Of a stretch of 64,000 nucleotides of DNA, positions 26,576-35,457 are shown piece by piece. How positions within the stretch are numbered: position 1 is the stretch's first letter; each line of letters opens with the position of its first letter. Under the pieces are notes generated by a model, which worked only from the letters and a program-made list of their open reading frames with translations, had not been told where the DNA came from and did no database searches. The stretch comes from Chloroherpetonaceae bacterium (GTDB lineage: Bacteria; Bacteroidota; Chlorobiia; Chlorobiales; Thermochlorobacteraceae): contig JANRJQ010000014.1 in the NCBI GenBank assembly GCA_033763895.1, positions 1 through 64,000 of the forward strand, in the 5' to 3' direction. Both the position numbers and the translations under genes were made by a program.

Positions 26576-27997
26576 ATGAGCGCATATACAACTCTCGAAG
26601 CCCCGCGTGTATCAACGGGCGGCGGCAAGTCTGTTTTGATTTTGGGTGGCGGATTGGCTGGTCTTTCTGCCGCTAAACGGTTAATTGATAAGGGTTTTCA
26701 AATCACTTTGGTTGAAAAACGCCCCATTTTTGGTGGCAAAGTCTCCTCTTGGAAAGATAAAGATGGCGATTGGGTTGAAACCGGATTGCACTGCTTTTTT
26801 GGAGCCTACAAAGAAATCTATGATTTGATGAAAGAAATCGGCACCTACGATGCCATTCTTTGGAAGAAACACGAATTAAATTATAAACTCTCACAAGGCG
26901 GTGGATTCACTTTCCGCACTTGGAATTTGCCTTCTCCACTTCACCTTACGCCTGCACTTTTCAAAAACGGATATTTCTCTGTGATGGAAATGCTCCGCTT
27001 CGCAAAAATATTAGGCCCAATTCTTTTTGGCGGCGAAAAGTACTACGAAAAGCAAGATGGCATGACCTACAAAGAATGGCACGAAAAGCGCGGCCTTTCT
27101 CAGCGAATGATCAAGAAAATGTTTTTGCCGATGGCGCTTGCACTTAAATTTTTACCTCCCGAAGAGCTTTCGGCGAATATTGTGTTAGCGGTTACGGGCG
27201 AGTTCCTTCGCCGCCCCGATGCCTCGATGATGGGCTTTTTGAAAGGTTCTCCGCAAGATTACCTCACCGGCCCACTGACCGATTACTTGAAAAAGAAAGG
27301 CGCAAAACTGTATTCCGAAAGTAAAGCCGTAGAAGTGAAGTTTGATGGCGAGCAAATTTCCGGCGTGCAAATGGCCAATGGCGAAACCCTCACCGCCGAT
27401 TTTTATATCACCGCCCTTCCGGTGCACAACCTGAAAACAGTATTGCCCGAAAGTTTAAAGAACAAGCATCAATTTTTCCGAAATATTGATGCCTTTGAAG
27501 GTGTTCCGGTTGTTACCGTTCAAGTTTGGTATGACAGGCAAATTACCGATGTGAATAACATTCTCTTTTCACCCGATGGCGTGATTCCCTTTTATGCCGA
27601 TATGGCACAAACCACGCCCGAATATGCCACGCTATCGGGAGTTTCGCATCAGGGCAAAACGCGGTTTCAATTTGGCGTTGCGCCGGCTAAGCATGTGATT
27701 GGGCTTTCAGACGAAGAGATTTTGGCAAGAGTTGATTCAAGCGTGAAGGATATTTTCCCGGTTTCGGCAAAAGACGCGAAAATTTTGAAGCATACCATCG
27801 TCCGTGTGCCGCAATCAGTGTATGCGCCTTACCCGGGTCTTGAAGCTAACAGACCGACACAAAAAACGCCGGTAAAGAATCTCTTTATGGCAGGTGGTTA
27901 TACAAAAAATCGCTTTTATGATTCTATGGAAGGTGCAGTGTCAACCGGAAACAGTGCCGCGCGTGCATTATTAGAATCCGTTGGAATACCTGCTTAA
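26576..27997 (+). CDS. crtP: Plant/cyanobacterial-type phytoene desaturase (CrtP family)
   Basis: This FAD-dependent membrane-associated enzyme introduces double bonds into phytoene on the way to zeta-carotene in the CrtP/CrtQ/CrtH route used by Chlorobi and cyanobacteria. The N-terminus carries LILGGGLAGLSAAKRL (dinucleotide fold). A GGKVSSWKDKDGDWVETGLH segment follows, then FFGAY, which is closer to cyanobacterial CrtP (KDEDGDWYETGLHIFFGAY) than to CrtQ. The C-terminal LFMAGGYTKNRFYDSMEGA is the FAD-closing motif. The ATG at 26576 gives a 473-residue protein; the frame is open eight codons further upstream without support. Confusion with zeta-carotene desaturase CrtQ is the main alternative. 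The gene is single and ends at a terminator. Confidence 0.8.
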   Translation: MSAYTTLEAPRVSTGGGKSVLILGGGLAGLSAAKRLIDKGFQITLVEKRPIFGGKVSSWKDKDGDWVETGLHCFFGAYKEIYDLMKEIGTYDAILWKKHELNYKLSQGGGFTFRTWNLPSPLHLTPALFKNGYFSVMEMLRFAKILGPILFGGEKYYEKQDGMTYKEWHEKRGLSQRMIKKMFLPMALALKFLPPEELSANIVLAVTGEFLRRPDASMMGFLKGSPQDYLTGPLTDYLKKKGAKLYSESKAVEVKFDGEQISGVQMANGETLTADFYITALPVHNLKTVLPESLKNKHQFFRNIDAFEGVPVVTVQVWYDRQITDVNNILFSPDGVIPFYADMAQTTPEYATLSGVSHQGKTRFQFGVAPAKHVIGLSDEEILARVDSSVKDIFPVSAKDAKILKHTIVRVPQSVYAPYPGLEANRPTQKTPVKNLFMAGGYTKNRFYDSMEGAVSTGNSAARALLESVGIPA

Positions 27998-28022
27998 TTT
28001 ATTCCATACATTTAATTTCAAG

Positions 28023-28062
28023 ACCGCAAAGTTCTTTTAGGTGAATTTTGCGGTTTCTTCTT
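28023..28062 (+). terminator. Terminator after crtP
   Basis: ACCGCAAAGTTC pairs with GAATTTTGCGGT (one G-T wobble) around an eight-base loop, followed by a T-rich stretch, 25 bases after the crtP stop. Confidence 0.8.
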
Positions 28063-28276
28063 TACCACACTGTTTTAGTTCCCAATAATTTTTCCACAAC
28101 CATCAACGGCGCATTCCCGCAGAAGGCGTACGAAGAAAATTGCAGGACCTCGGGGTCTAAGGCATCCGCACGGCCAAAACCACCTATGATTTATGTTTAT
28201 CTTATTCTCGAAACAAACTATCTTCTATTCTTGTAGAAGTGTGTTAAAACACATATCTAACAAATAACCTTGAATT

Positions 28277-29149
28277 ATGTCGATTACTCAAGTTTCTTCG
28301 CCAATCAAATCCGTTCTCCCCGTACTCACCGTCTCTGAAGGGGAAGGGTTTTTGGTCAACCGCGCATTCCCGCGACGAGGGTTAATGGCACTCGACCCAT
28401 TTCTTCTTTTCGATGAACTTCCCCCAAATCATCTCAAGCCCGGCGAAGCCAAAGGCACGCCGCCTCATCCACATAAAGGATTCGAGATTCTGACCTACAT
28501 CCTTCAAGGTGAAGTCAATCACGAAGATTCTTTGGGTAATAAAGCCACACTCCGTGCAGGCGATGTTCAATGGATGACCGCCGGAAAAGGAATTGTTCAC
28601 AAAGAGCAGCCATCCGAATCACTCAAAAAAAATGGCGGTGTATGGCACGGATTTCAAATTTGGATTAATCTGCCTGCTGCGAAAAAGAATATCACACCCG
28701 GCTATCAAGAAATCCGCAGCGAAGAAATTCCGGTTCATCGCGGCGAGGGATTCTCGGTCAAAGTTCTGGTTGGAACGGCCTTTGGTACAGTTTCACCGAT
28801 TCACCCGAATACACCTGTAGAATACCATCATTATACCCTTTTTGCCGGAAGCACCGTCACGATTCCGTTACACGCCACGCATAAAGCGTTCATTTATCTA
28901 TTGAAAGGCTCTGTGAGCATCGGAAAAGAACACTACGAGCGAGGCGTAATGCCGGTATTCAATCCCGAAGCCAAAACCGTAATGATTTCAAACACTTCCA
29001 CTGCACCCACAGAATTCATTTTCCTTTCGGGTCAGCCGCTCGATGAGCCAATTGCGCGCTACGGCCCGTTTGTGATGAATACCGAAGCGGAACTTGAAGC
29101 TGCGTTTTATGAATACCAGCGCGGTGAAATGGGGCAATTATCCGAGTAG
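28277..29149 (+). CDS. Pirin-family protein
   Basis: The 290-residue bicupin protein has the pirin N-terminal core with metal-ligand histidines in PPHPHKGFEILTYILQGE (about 62-79) and a later WMTAGKGIVHKEQP. The second cupin ends near the C-terminus with EYQRGEMGQ. Pirins bind iron or other divalent metals; some act as quercetin dioxygenase-like enzymes, others as redox-sensing regulators, and the substrate cannot be read from sequence. The gene stands alone between two terminators. The 214-bp region between the crtP terminator and this gene holds TGTGTTAAAACACA, a short palindrome near 28239, of unknown significance. Confidence 0.88.
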   Translation: MSITQVSSPIKSVLPVLTVSEGEGFLVNRAFPRRGLMALDPFLLFDELPPNHLKPGEAKGTPPHPHKGFEILTYILQGEVNHEDSLGNKATLRAGDVQWMTAGKGIVHKEQPSESLKKNGGVWHGFQIWINLPAAKKNITPGYQEIRSEEIPVHRGEGFSVKVLVGTAFGTVSPIHPNTPVEYHHYTLFAGSTVTIPLHATHKAFIYLLKGSVSIGKEHYERGVMPVFNPEAKTVMISNTSTAPTEFIFLSGQPLDEPIARYGPFVMNTEAELEAAFYEYQRGEMGQLSE

Positions 29150-29180
29150 CTTCAACCTTACTTTTCTACATTCATTAAAG

Positions 29181-29206
29181 TGGCGCTTTCAGGGCGCCAT
29201 TTTTTA
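29181..29206 (+). terminator. Terminator after the pirin gene
   Basis: TGGCGC pairs with GCGCCA around a seven-base loop followed by six T residues, 31 bases after the pirin stop. Confidence 0.85.
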
Positions 29207-29359
29207 TTACTTACTTTTGCTCCAGACTTACCAATTCAACTTCCACTACATTTTTCCATCGCATCTTTCCAACTCATTCTTCCTTCAATTCCCAATCATT
29301 TCCTTACATTTCAACTTCTATTCACTCAATGCTTAGTCATTTTTTCAGCCGTCGCATCA

Positions 29360-30742
29360 ATGCTTAAAAAAGTTAACGATACCTATAACACCCTCATTTC
29401 TAAACTGCCGCAAAGTGAAGTGCTTGCGTTGCATAACGAGATCGAAACCCGCTCGCACGAGATGAAACTTACCTTTGGTGGAAGGCCGCTGACATCCGTT
29501 CTGCGCCCAAAATTCATCACGCGCCGCCACTACGAAACAATCACCCAAGTTTGTTTTCATTTGGGCAATGCGATTCAGAAAATCAATGATCATCTCATTG
29601 GAGGTGGCGTACTGGCAAAGGAAGTGCGGCTCACCGATGATGAGCGCTCGCTGGTGGAAATCGACCCAAAATATTCGTCACCCGTAGTAACCGCTCGGTG
29701 GGATACGTTTTTCGGTGAAGTGAACGGCAAGGAATCATTCAAGTTTGTAGAGTTGAATGCCGAAACGCCCGCGGCTATTGCCTATAGCGATGTCGGCTCC
29801 GAACTATTTCTTTCGCTTTCGCCAATGAAATCGCTCGCAAAAGAGTATCGAATAACACCATTTGAAACACGGCCAATGCTGATGAAAGCGTTGCTTTCGC
29901 ATTATGAAGAGTGGCATATCAAAGTGAAAAATAGAGTGGTGAAGTCGAAGCCGAATATCGCGATTGTTGATTGGGATGGCGTACCAACCTACACCGAGTT
30001 CGAGCTTTTTTCGGAGTATTTTCAATCGCAAGGCTGTAACACCATCATTTGCACCCCACAGGAATTGGAGTATAAAAACGGCGTGCTATCGCACCGCAAC
30101 TTCACGATTGACCTTATTTATAAGCGCGTGATTGTGAGTGAATTTTTAAGCAGGAAGGAAGAATGCAAAGCCCTGTTCGATGCATATCGCAATCATCATG
30201 TTTGTATGATTAACGCATTTCGAATCAAGTACTTCCATAAAAAGGCGATCTTCGCCGTGCTCACAAGCGAGCGATTTCAACGTCTTTTCAGTGCTGATGA
30301 ACGCGCAGCAATCGCGGCTCATATCCCGTGGACGCGGGTTTTTGAAGAAGCATTTACAGAATTTGATGGAAAGAAAATCGACCTTCCCGAATTCGCGCGA
30401 ACGCATAAAGATCTCTTTGTCTTAAAGCCTAATGACGAATACGGCGGAAAGGGCGTGGTACTTGGTTTTGAAAGCAGCGAATCGGAATGGGAAAAGCATT
30501 TAGAATCGGCCTTGCGCACCGAAGCGGCTTGGGTTCTTCAGCACAAAGTGCCGGTGCCAAAAGAAAGTTTTCCGCATATCGAAAACGGAACGCTTCATTT
30601 CGATGATTACATCGTCGATTTTGATCCGTTTGTTTTTGGCAACCAAACTGGCGGAATGCTCTCTCGCCTTTCGCGCACATCACTCGCGAATGTCACTTCC
30701 GGCGCAGGCTCGGTTCCAACCTTTTTATTAGAAGAAAATTAA
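29360..30742 (+). CDS. Circularly permuted ATP-grasp enzyme
   Basis: The 460-residue protein fits the circularly permuted ATP-grasp group (glutathionylspermidine-synthase-like fold): an N-terminal acceptor part with FKFVELNAETPAAIAYSDVG, a middle NIAIVDWDGVPTYTEFELF region, and near the C-terminus a glycine-rich nucleotide loop LKPNDEYGGKGVVLGFE followed by acidic magnesium ligands. Such enzymes join a carboxylate to an amine at the cost of ATP. The frame runs 60 codons further upstream through the pirin terminator, so the ATG at 29360 was chosen. argC starts 1 bp after its stop, suggesting co-expression. The substrates are unknown. Confidence 0.75.
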   Translation: MLKKVNDTYNTLISKLPQSEVLALHNEIETRSHEMKLTFGGRPLTSVLRPKFITRRHYETITQVCFHLGNAIQKINDHLIGGGVLAKEVRLTDDERSLVEIDPKYSSPVVTARWDTFFGEVNGKESFKFVELNAETPAAIAYSDVGSELFLSLSPMKSLAKEYRITPFETRPMLMKALLSHYEEWHIKVKNRVVKSKPNIAIVDWDGVPTYTEFELFSEYFQSQGCNTIICTPQELEYKNGVLSHRNFTIDLIYKRVIVSEFLSRKEECKALFDAYRNHHVCMINAFRIKYFHKKAIFAVLTSERFQRLFSADERAAIAAHIPWTRVFEEAFTEFDGKKIDLPEFARTHKDLFVLKPNDEYGGKGVVLGFESSESEWEKHLESALRTEAAWVLQHKVPVPKESFPHIENGTLHFDDYIVDFDPFVFGNQTGGMLSRLSRTSLANVTSGAGSVPTFLLEEN

Positions 30743-30743
30743 G

Positions 30744-31757
30744 ATGAAACAGGTTTCAATTCTTGGGGCTTCAGGGTATTCGGGTGCGGAGTTGGTGCGC
30801 ATCATTTTGCGACATCCGCATCTTCAAATAGATAAACTCTTCGCCAATTCAATGGCAGGTACATTGTTTTCTGACACCTTTCCCGAGTTTCGGAAACGCG
30901 CGGATGTGGTGATGGAAAAGTACGCGCCCGAACTCACCATTCAGTCTGATATCATTTTCCTTGCCCTTCCTTCCGGCGAGGCAATGAAACTTGCTCCTGC
31001 AATGCTTGAGGGAGGTAAAGTGGTGATTGACCTCGGCGGCGACTTCCGCTTGAAATCCACAGCCGAATACGAACGCTACTACAAACACACGCACTCTTCA
31101 CCGGAACTCTTGAGTGCTGCGCATTATTCACTTGCCGATTTGCCTGAAAATGAAATTCAATCGGCCACGCTGATTGCCAATCCCGGCTGCTACCCCACAT
31201 CGGCACTGTTGCCTTTGATTCCGCTGCTTCGTGAAATGCTCATTTCACCACAAGGCATTGTGATTAATTCACTTTCGGGCGTGAGTGGAGCAGGCAGAAA
31301 GGCCGATTTATCGCTCTCGTTTTGCGAAGTGAATGAAAGCGTGAAGGCGTATAAAGCGGGCGAGCATCAACACATTCCGGAGATACGCCAAGCTTTGGAG
31401 AAAGCAGCTGGCGCTGCGGTGTCGTTTTCATTTATTCCGCATTTAATCCCTATCACCCGTGGGATTTACACCACGATTCACGCGAACCTTGCGAGCGATG
31501 TTACTGAAGAAAAGATCCACACAGCGTTGAATTTGGCGTACACGGCTTCGCCGTTTGTTCATCTCACCAAGCAATTGCCTGAAATTCGTGCAGTGCAGCA
31601 CACCAATCGGTGTGACATTTCCTTCAGACTTTTACCCGAAACGAGGCAAGTGGTTCTCTTTTCCACGATCGATAACTTAGTGAAGGGCGCTGCCGGCCAA
31701 GCCATACAGAACCTGAATCTACGGATGGGGTGGGATGCGGCGCTTGGGTTGATGTAA
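30744..31757 (+). CDS. argC: N-acetyl-gamma-glutamyl-phosphate reductase
   Basis: ArgC reduces N-acetyl-glutamyl phosphate to the semialdehyde with NADPH in arginine synthesis. The N-terminus VSILGASGYSGAELVR is the NADP-binding motif. The catalytic cysteine C149 lies in ANPGCYPTSALLPL, the family signature. A second conserved block GEHQHIPEI (about 212-220) supplies the catalytic histidine. At 337 residues the length is normal. The start is 1 bp after the ATP-grasp gene's stop, which implies translational coupling. No other arg genes follow; downstream is a gap of about 150 bp and an unrelated lipoprotein gene. Confidence 0.95.
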   Translation: MKQVSILGASGYSGAELVRIILRHPHLQIDKLFANSMAGTLFSDTFPEFRKRADVVMEKYAPELTIQSDIIFLALPSGEAMKLAPAMLEGGKVVIDLGGDFRLKSTAEYERYYKHTHSSPELLSAAHYSLADLPENEIQSATLIANPGCYPTSALLPLIPLLREMLISPQGIVINSLSGVSGAGRKADLSLSFCEVNESVKAYKAGEHQHIPEIRQALEKAAGAAVSFSFIPHLIPITRGIYTTIHANLASDVTEEKIHTALNLAYTASPFVHLTKQLPEIRAVQHTNRCDISFRLLPETRQVVLFSTIDNLVKGAAGQAIQNLNLRMGWDAALGLM

Positions 31758-31914
31758 TTATCTTGCTTAAATTTTTTTCTTTTATGGCGTGATAAAGAAT
31801 TGTAAATTTAAATATTGATGTTTATGAATTGTACTGATTGAGACCCTTTCTCGAATAGATGAAACGTTTGAATTGGCCTCAATTTCCGTTCACTCTTTCA
31901 CATTGGAGGATTGT

Positions 31915-33468
31915 ATGAAACGAAATGCTTCATTCATTTTACTTTCCCTAATTATAGTTCTCTTTTTTTCAAGCTGCGGGGAAGATGGAATTGATTATCC
32001 AATAACTCCCCGAACGCTCCAACCAACTGAAGAAAACATTACTGTTGATGAAATTTTAACCCGCGGGTTTGAAGCGTTATTCGAACCACACGGTTTCTAC
32101 TATTCCACAAATGCAACAATGGAAATTGTTGCTGACCATATTCATACTGCATTAAGTCAAAATGACTGGGTTTATATGAAGTTTGGCACACAAAATGGGC
32201 CTAGACCTCATCTACGTAACAATCTTGATAATCTTCTTCCACACTTTCAATTTCCTTTTACGAAATGGCACCAATGTATTTTGGCATCGAATCGCGTTTT
32301 AAGTCGATTGGATGATAAAGACACATTTCAAGGAAGTGAGCGGCAATACCAAATTTATCTTGCCGCAGCGCATTTTGTCAAAGGGATGGCTTATGGCTAT
32401 TTAGCCAATACATTTGATAAATCATTAATACTTAGCCGTGACACGATCATTTTGAGAGACATCCCATTTTCAACCTATCGTGAGGTCATTAAACACGCTT
32501 CTGCGCATTTCGATACTGTAATTTCCATTTGCAAATCCTCCCGTTTTACTTTGCCCAACGGGTATTTACCGACCGTTGGAGGAGCATATTCCAGCGAAAG
32601 ACTTCAGCGATTAGCCTATACCTATAAAGCCAATTTTATCGTTCAAAACGCGCGTAGTTTTCAGGAGAATGTTGCCACAAACTGGCGACAAATTCTAGAA
32701 TACACAGAAAACGGACTTCGGAATGGAGAAGATTTTTCGATTATTATAGATGGGGTAAAATTTGATAATAGTATTCAGGTTATCTCTGGGTTGGATTGGT
32801 ATTGGAGAGTGGATCATCGAATTTTAAGGTACTTTGATCCTAACTACCCAAAACGAAGATCGAATCGAAAGGGAATCAATCCAAGACAGATAACCAATTC
32901 AATTGATGAGCGTTTACATCTTTATTTTCAATATGACCCTTGGGTTCCAGATTTACGTGATTTTGATTTGTGGAGTTATTACAATTACTATCGTTACAAC
33001 GCACTTTTTGATCTACCATATCCTCAAAATTGCGTATTTCTTTATGCAGAAACGAATCGTCTCTTAAAAATTGAGGCACTCGCGATGACCGGACAGATTT
33101 CAGAATCAGCTCAGCTTTTGAATGACCCGCAAAGCCGAAGGAAATCACTTGGCAAAGTCTCAGATGTTTCCCCATCAATTTCTATTGATAAGCTACTTGA
33201 TGAAATATTGAAGGAGCGCGATTTAGAGTTAATGTTTACGGATTATGGTCTGCACTTTAAGGATATGCGGCGTTTAGGTAAACTTCAAGTCGGTACTTTT
33301 ATTCATTTTCCCGTCCCACATCTTGATCTTATTGCACGCGACCTTGTTTCTTACACTTATGGTGGGCAAACATATTTGAATGACATTCAAACATCCGGCA
33401 CTCAGCTCGATTCGAGTCGCTCTTGGATTAAGCCAAGTGAAGTCCTTTTTTATTCAAGACTTCAATAA
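31915..33468 (+). CDS. SusD/RagB-like surface lipoprotein without a SusC partner
   Basis: The 517-residue lipoprotein starts with a 20-residue signal leading to the lipobox FFSSC (C21). The body is helical with features of the SusD family: tetratricopeptide-like helices, a YLAAAHFVKGMAYGYLANTF segment, and a C-terminal region ILKERDLELMFTDYGLHFKDMRRLG very like the SusD ERxxELxxEGxRxxDLxRxG motif. SusD proteins cap SusC TonB-dependent receptors and bind glycans or peptides. No SusC gene is adjacent. GGAGG five bases before the ATG fixes the start, 14 codons inside a longer frame. It is probably a single-gene transcript. Confidence 0.82.
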   Translation: MKRNASFILLSLIIVLFFSSCGEDGIDYPITPRTLQPTEENITVDEILTRGFEALFEPHGFYYSTNATMEIVADHIHTALSQNDWVYMKFGTQNGPRPHLRNNLDNLLPHFQFPFTKWHQCILASNRVLSRLDDKDTFQGSERQYQIYLAAAHFVKGMAYGYLANTFDKSLILSRDTIILRDIPFSTYREVIKHASAHFDTVISICKSSRFTLPNGYLPTVGGAYSSERLQRLAYTYKANFIVQNARSFQENVATNWRQILEYTENGLRNGEDFSIIIDGVKFDNSIQVISGLDWYWRVDHRILRYFDPNYPKRRSNRKGINPRQITNSIDERLHLYFQYDPWVPDLRDFDLWSYYNYYRYNALFDLPYPQNCVFLYAETNRLLKIEALAMTGQISESAQLLNDPQSRRKSLGKVSDVSPSISIDKLLDEILKERDLELMFTDYGLHFKDMRRLGKLQVGTFIHFPVPHLDLIARDLVSYTYGGQTYLNDIQTSGTQLDSSRSWIKPSEVLFYSRLQ

Positions 33469-33557
33469 CATCTATAATTCATCCAAGAAATTGCAACCCT
33501 TTTATCTACACTAGCCGCTCTTGGCTTAGGCCAAGTGAAATTCGATAATTCGTACAA

Positions 33558-33590
33558 AAGCAAAACGCACCTTCTCGGTGCATTTTGCTT
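33558..33590. terminator. Hairpin between convergent SusD-like and TonB/AgmX-like genes
   Basis: AAGCAAAACGCACC pairs with GGTGCATTTTGCTT (one mismatch) around TTCTC. Both arms end in T- or A-rich sequence, so it can act on both strands. It lies between two genes that point at each other. Confidence 0.65.
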
Positions 33591-33664
33591 TGAGGGGCAC
33601 TTCACGCCCACTTGGGGGCAGGCGGGAAGGCAGACGGTGTAGGTTAATTTCAAGTCCTTATTTA

Positions 33665-34672
33665 TCATTCATCTGCAGAAAAATTGTATGGTATCTCCAC
33701 ACGCTGAATAATTTCTCCTTTGATTGCTCCGAACTTTGTTCTTCGCAACACTTGCATCATTCCGTTTTCTAAAATTGAATTACGAATCGCTGATTTAAGA
33801 ATCCGTGCATTACGAACCGTGCCATCAGGCTGAATGAAAATTTCAGCTACCACAAGTCCTTTAATTTCGGTCTGCTGTCCGCGGGCGACTCGGTAAACAT
33901 CTTCCAGCGCCGGAGTAAGCGAACGAACCACTGCTTCAATTTCTTCAGATTTACGCCCTTCACCCGAAACCTTCATATTTTTGAAACTCATCTCAATTTT
34001 AAGTGCCATCTTTTTTCCTGTTCCTAATGAAAGGCTTCCGTTTCCGCTGAGACCTAAATCGCTTCGGCCTTCTCGCCCGATTCCTGCATTTGAACCGGTA
34101 GCAAATCCAAGCTCATTGCCTCCGCCTAATCCTTGCGCTGTAAATGAGCCGCCGGATGTATTCACCCGAAGCCCTGCACTGCCTGCGCCGGAAAGCAATG
34201 AACTTCCATCTTGGCCAACTGCTGTGGCGCTTGGCGTGGGTAAGCCGCCCATCACTTCTGCCATTGCTTGCTTCAGTTCTGTTGAAACCAAATTTCCAAC
34301 TTGCCGCATTATGGCTTGCGATGCCGCTTGATTCACCGGAGATGCATCTGCAAGAACATCGGGTTCTACCGGGGAAACATTTGGAAGACTTTCCGTTTGC
34401 TGTCCGGCTTCTCTTTTTTCAACTGGCGGCGGTGGTGGTACGACATCAATTTCAGCGACAATTTCTTTGTATGCCCTTGTCTGCGACTCTTCAACAATTG
34501 GCTGATAAATCGTTTGAATCATATAGGCAATTAAGAAAGAAAAGACCGCGACAATTGTTAGCGCAAAAGCGTGCGTCATCCGACGCGAGTATTCGTCTCT
34601 CATCTTAAAAGCATGCGGTCTTGGGGCATACCATCTGTTTTCAAAACCGAGTGAAATAGCTGTGTTTCTCAT
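33665..34672 (-). CDS. TonB/AgmX-type energy transducer protein
   Basis: The 335-residue protein has a short cytoplasmic N-terminus, one transmembrane helix at about 36-56 (AFALTIVAVFSFLIAYMI), and a proline-rich stretch VVPPPPPVEKRE. A glycine-rich, low-complexity linker follows at about 150-220. The C-terminal AgmX/PglI-like domain contains IKGLVVAEIFIQPDGTVRNARILKS. This layout is that of TonB-like transducers and of the gliding-associated AgmX proteins. It is transcribed toward the SusD-like gene and alone on its strand, with no ExbB/ExbD adjacent. A link to gliding or to receptor energisation is inferred from the family. Confidence 0.75.
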   Translation of the reverse strand: MRNTAISLGFENRWYAPRPHAFKMRDEYSRRMTHAFALTIVAVFSFLIAYMIQTIYQPIVEESQTRAYKEIVAEIDVVPPPPPVEKREAGQQTESLPNVSPVEPDVLADASPVNQAASQAIMRQVGNLVSTELKQAMAEVMGGLPTPSATAVGQDGSSLLSGAGSAGLRVNTSGGSFTAQGLGGGNELGFATGSNAGIGREGRSDLGLSGNGSLSLGTGKKMALKIEMSFKNMKVSGEGRKSEEIEAVVRSLTPALEDVYRVARGQQTEIKGLVVAEIFIQPDGTVRNARILKSAIRNSILENGMMQVLRRTKFGAIKGEIIQRVEIPYNFSADE

Positions 34673-34823
34673 GTTGGCTCCTGTATTTAATTTCAGTGAT
34701 TAAGACTTCAAATTTCTTACACTGCAATTATGCGACACCGCGCGGCGGGAGTTGTCATGAGCTTGTCAAAGATTTGTCAAAGCGTGGAAATTTTGAGGAA
34801 TCCTTTATCGAAAGGGAGTAAAT

Positions 34824-34852
34824 AAAAACGCCGAGCATCAATACTCGGCGTT
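34824..34852 (-). terminator. Terminator of the 72-residue protein gene
   Basis: On the minus strand AACGCCGAG pairs with CTCGGCGTT around an eight-base loop and is followed by TTTTT. It lies about 45 bases past the stop at 34899. Confidence 0.85.
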
Positions 34853-34898
34853 CTCAACAAGTCAAAATTAAAAGGCGAAAGCAACGCTTCACCCATCT

Positions 34899-35117
34899 TT
34901 ATTTTTTATATACAATCTTTCGAATCGTATCAAATTGTAAGTAAGGATATTCGCGTTGAACATCTTCAATGGCTTCCGCAGCTGATTTATTTGTACGGGA
35001 AGTATTAAAGATTTGGCGGATATGATAATCGCGAAGCTGCTTTTCGTCGATTAAACGATGGGCACGAAGTTGAACGAAAGTTTCGTCCGAAATGAGTTGT
35101 CGAATTGGATTACGCAT
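34899..35117 (-). CDS. Small basic protein of unknown function, possibly helix-turn-helix-like
   Basis: This 72-residue protein is not recognised. Evidence that it is real: AAAGGAG sits about eight bases before the ATG, a strong terminator follows the stop, and there is no competing frame. The sequence looks all-helical and charged (DETFVQLRAHRLIDEKQLR, then SAAEAIEDVQREYPYLQFD and TIRKIVYKK). The second half resembles a small helix-turn-helix, which would suit a DNA- or RNA-binding role, but no family match can be claimed. It has its own long upstream region and looks monocistronic. Confidence 0.7.
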   Translation of the reverse strand: MRNPIRQLISDETFVQLRAHRLIDEKQLRDYHIRQIFNTSRTNKSAAEAIEDVQREYPYLQFDTIRKIVYKK

Positions 35118-35457
35118 TGCTGTCTCCTTTGAGTTGAATTAAAAAAATGGCGATTGCCGGAAAAATGTATCTAAGAGCGTAGCGTGTGCGTCGATAAATT
35201 CGATATTAAGTTGTTAAAATAACTGACTATCAAGAGTTAGACTCTTGACCCCTCAATCGGTTTAATTCCAAATGATTTGGGCGTTGGTAATAAATGGTAC
35301 GAAAAATAACTTCTAAAAGTTTTTCCACCAAATCGTTGTTGTGCGTTTTAACACAAAATCTATTATTTCATCTGTCTATTGATGGGCGGAAAAAAATCCC
35401 TACATTTGCAGTTCGTTTCACTTTAGCACTAAAATCAATTGAAAAATATTATCGAAC
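35118..35457. other. Divergent 340-bp regulatory spacer
   Basis: This region lies between the 72-residue protein gene (minus) and the small lysine-rich protein/ppa pair (plus). Apart from the candidate promoter listed separately it contains no ORF or hairpin that I can support. A GCGTTTTAACACAAAAT stretch near 35343 recalls the palindrome before the pirin gene, but the match is short. Confidence 0.45.
35378..35408 (+). promoter_or_regulatory. Candidate Bacteroidota-type promoter for the 36-aa gene and ppa
   Basis: TTG at 35378-35380 and TACATTTG at 35401-35408 are separated by 20 bases, matching the TTTG / TAnnTTTG promoter pattern described for Bacteroidota. It lies 50 bases upstream of the first start codon. 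A single match in AT-rich DNA is weak evidence, and it is unclear whether Chlorobi use this pattern. Confidence 0.35.

Noticed and set aside
26576-27997. Call as zeta-carotene desaturase CrtQ
   Set aside because: The KDKDGDW / VETGLH and FFGAY signatures fit CrtP better than the CrtQ DGDGNHIEMGLH pattern, so CrtP was preferred, with the alternative kept in mind.
29180-29359. Upstream extension of the ATP-grasp gene to 29180
   Set aside because: The extra 60 codons run through the pirin terminator hairpin, and the predicted peptide is unlike the family; the start at 29360 was chosen.
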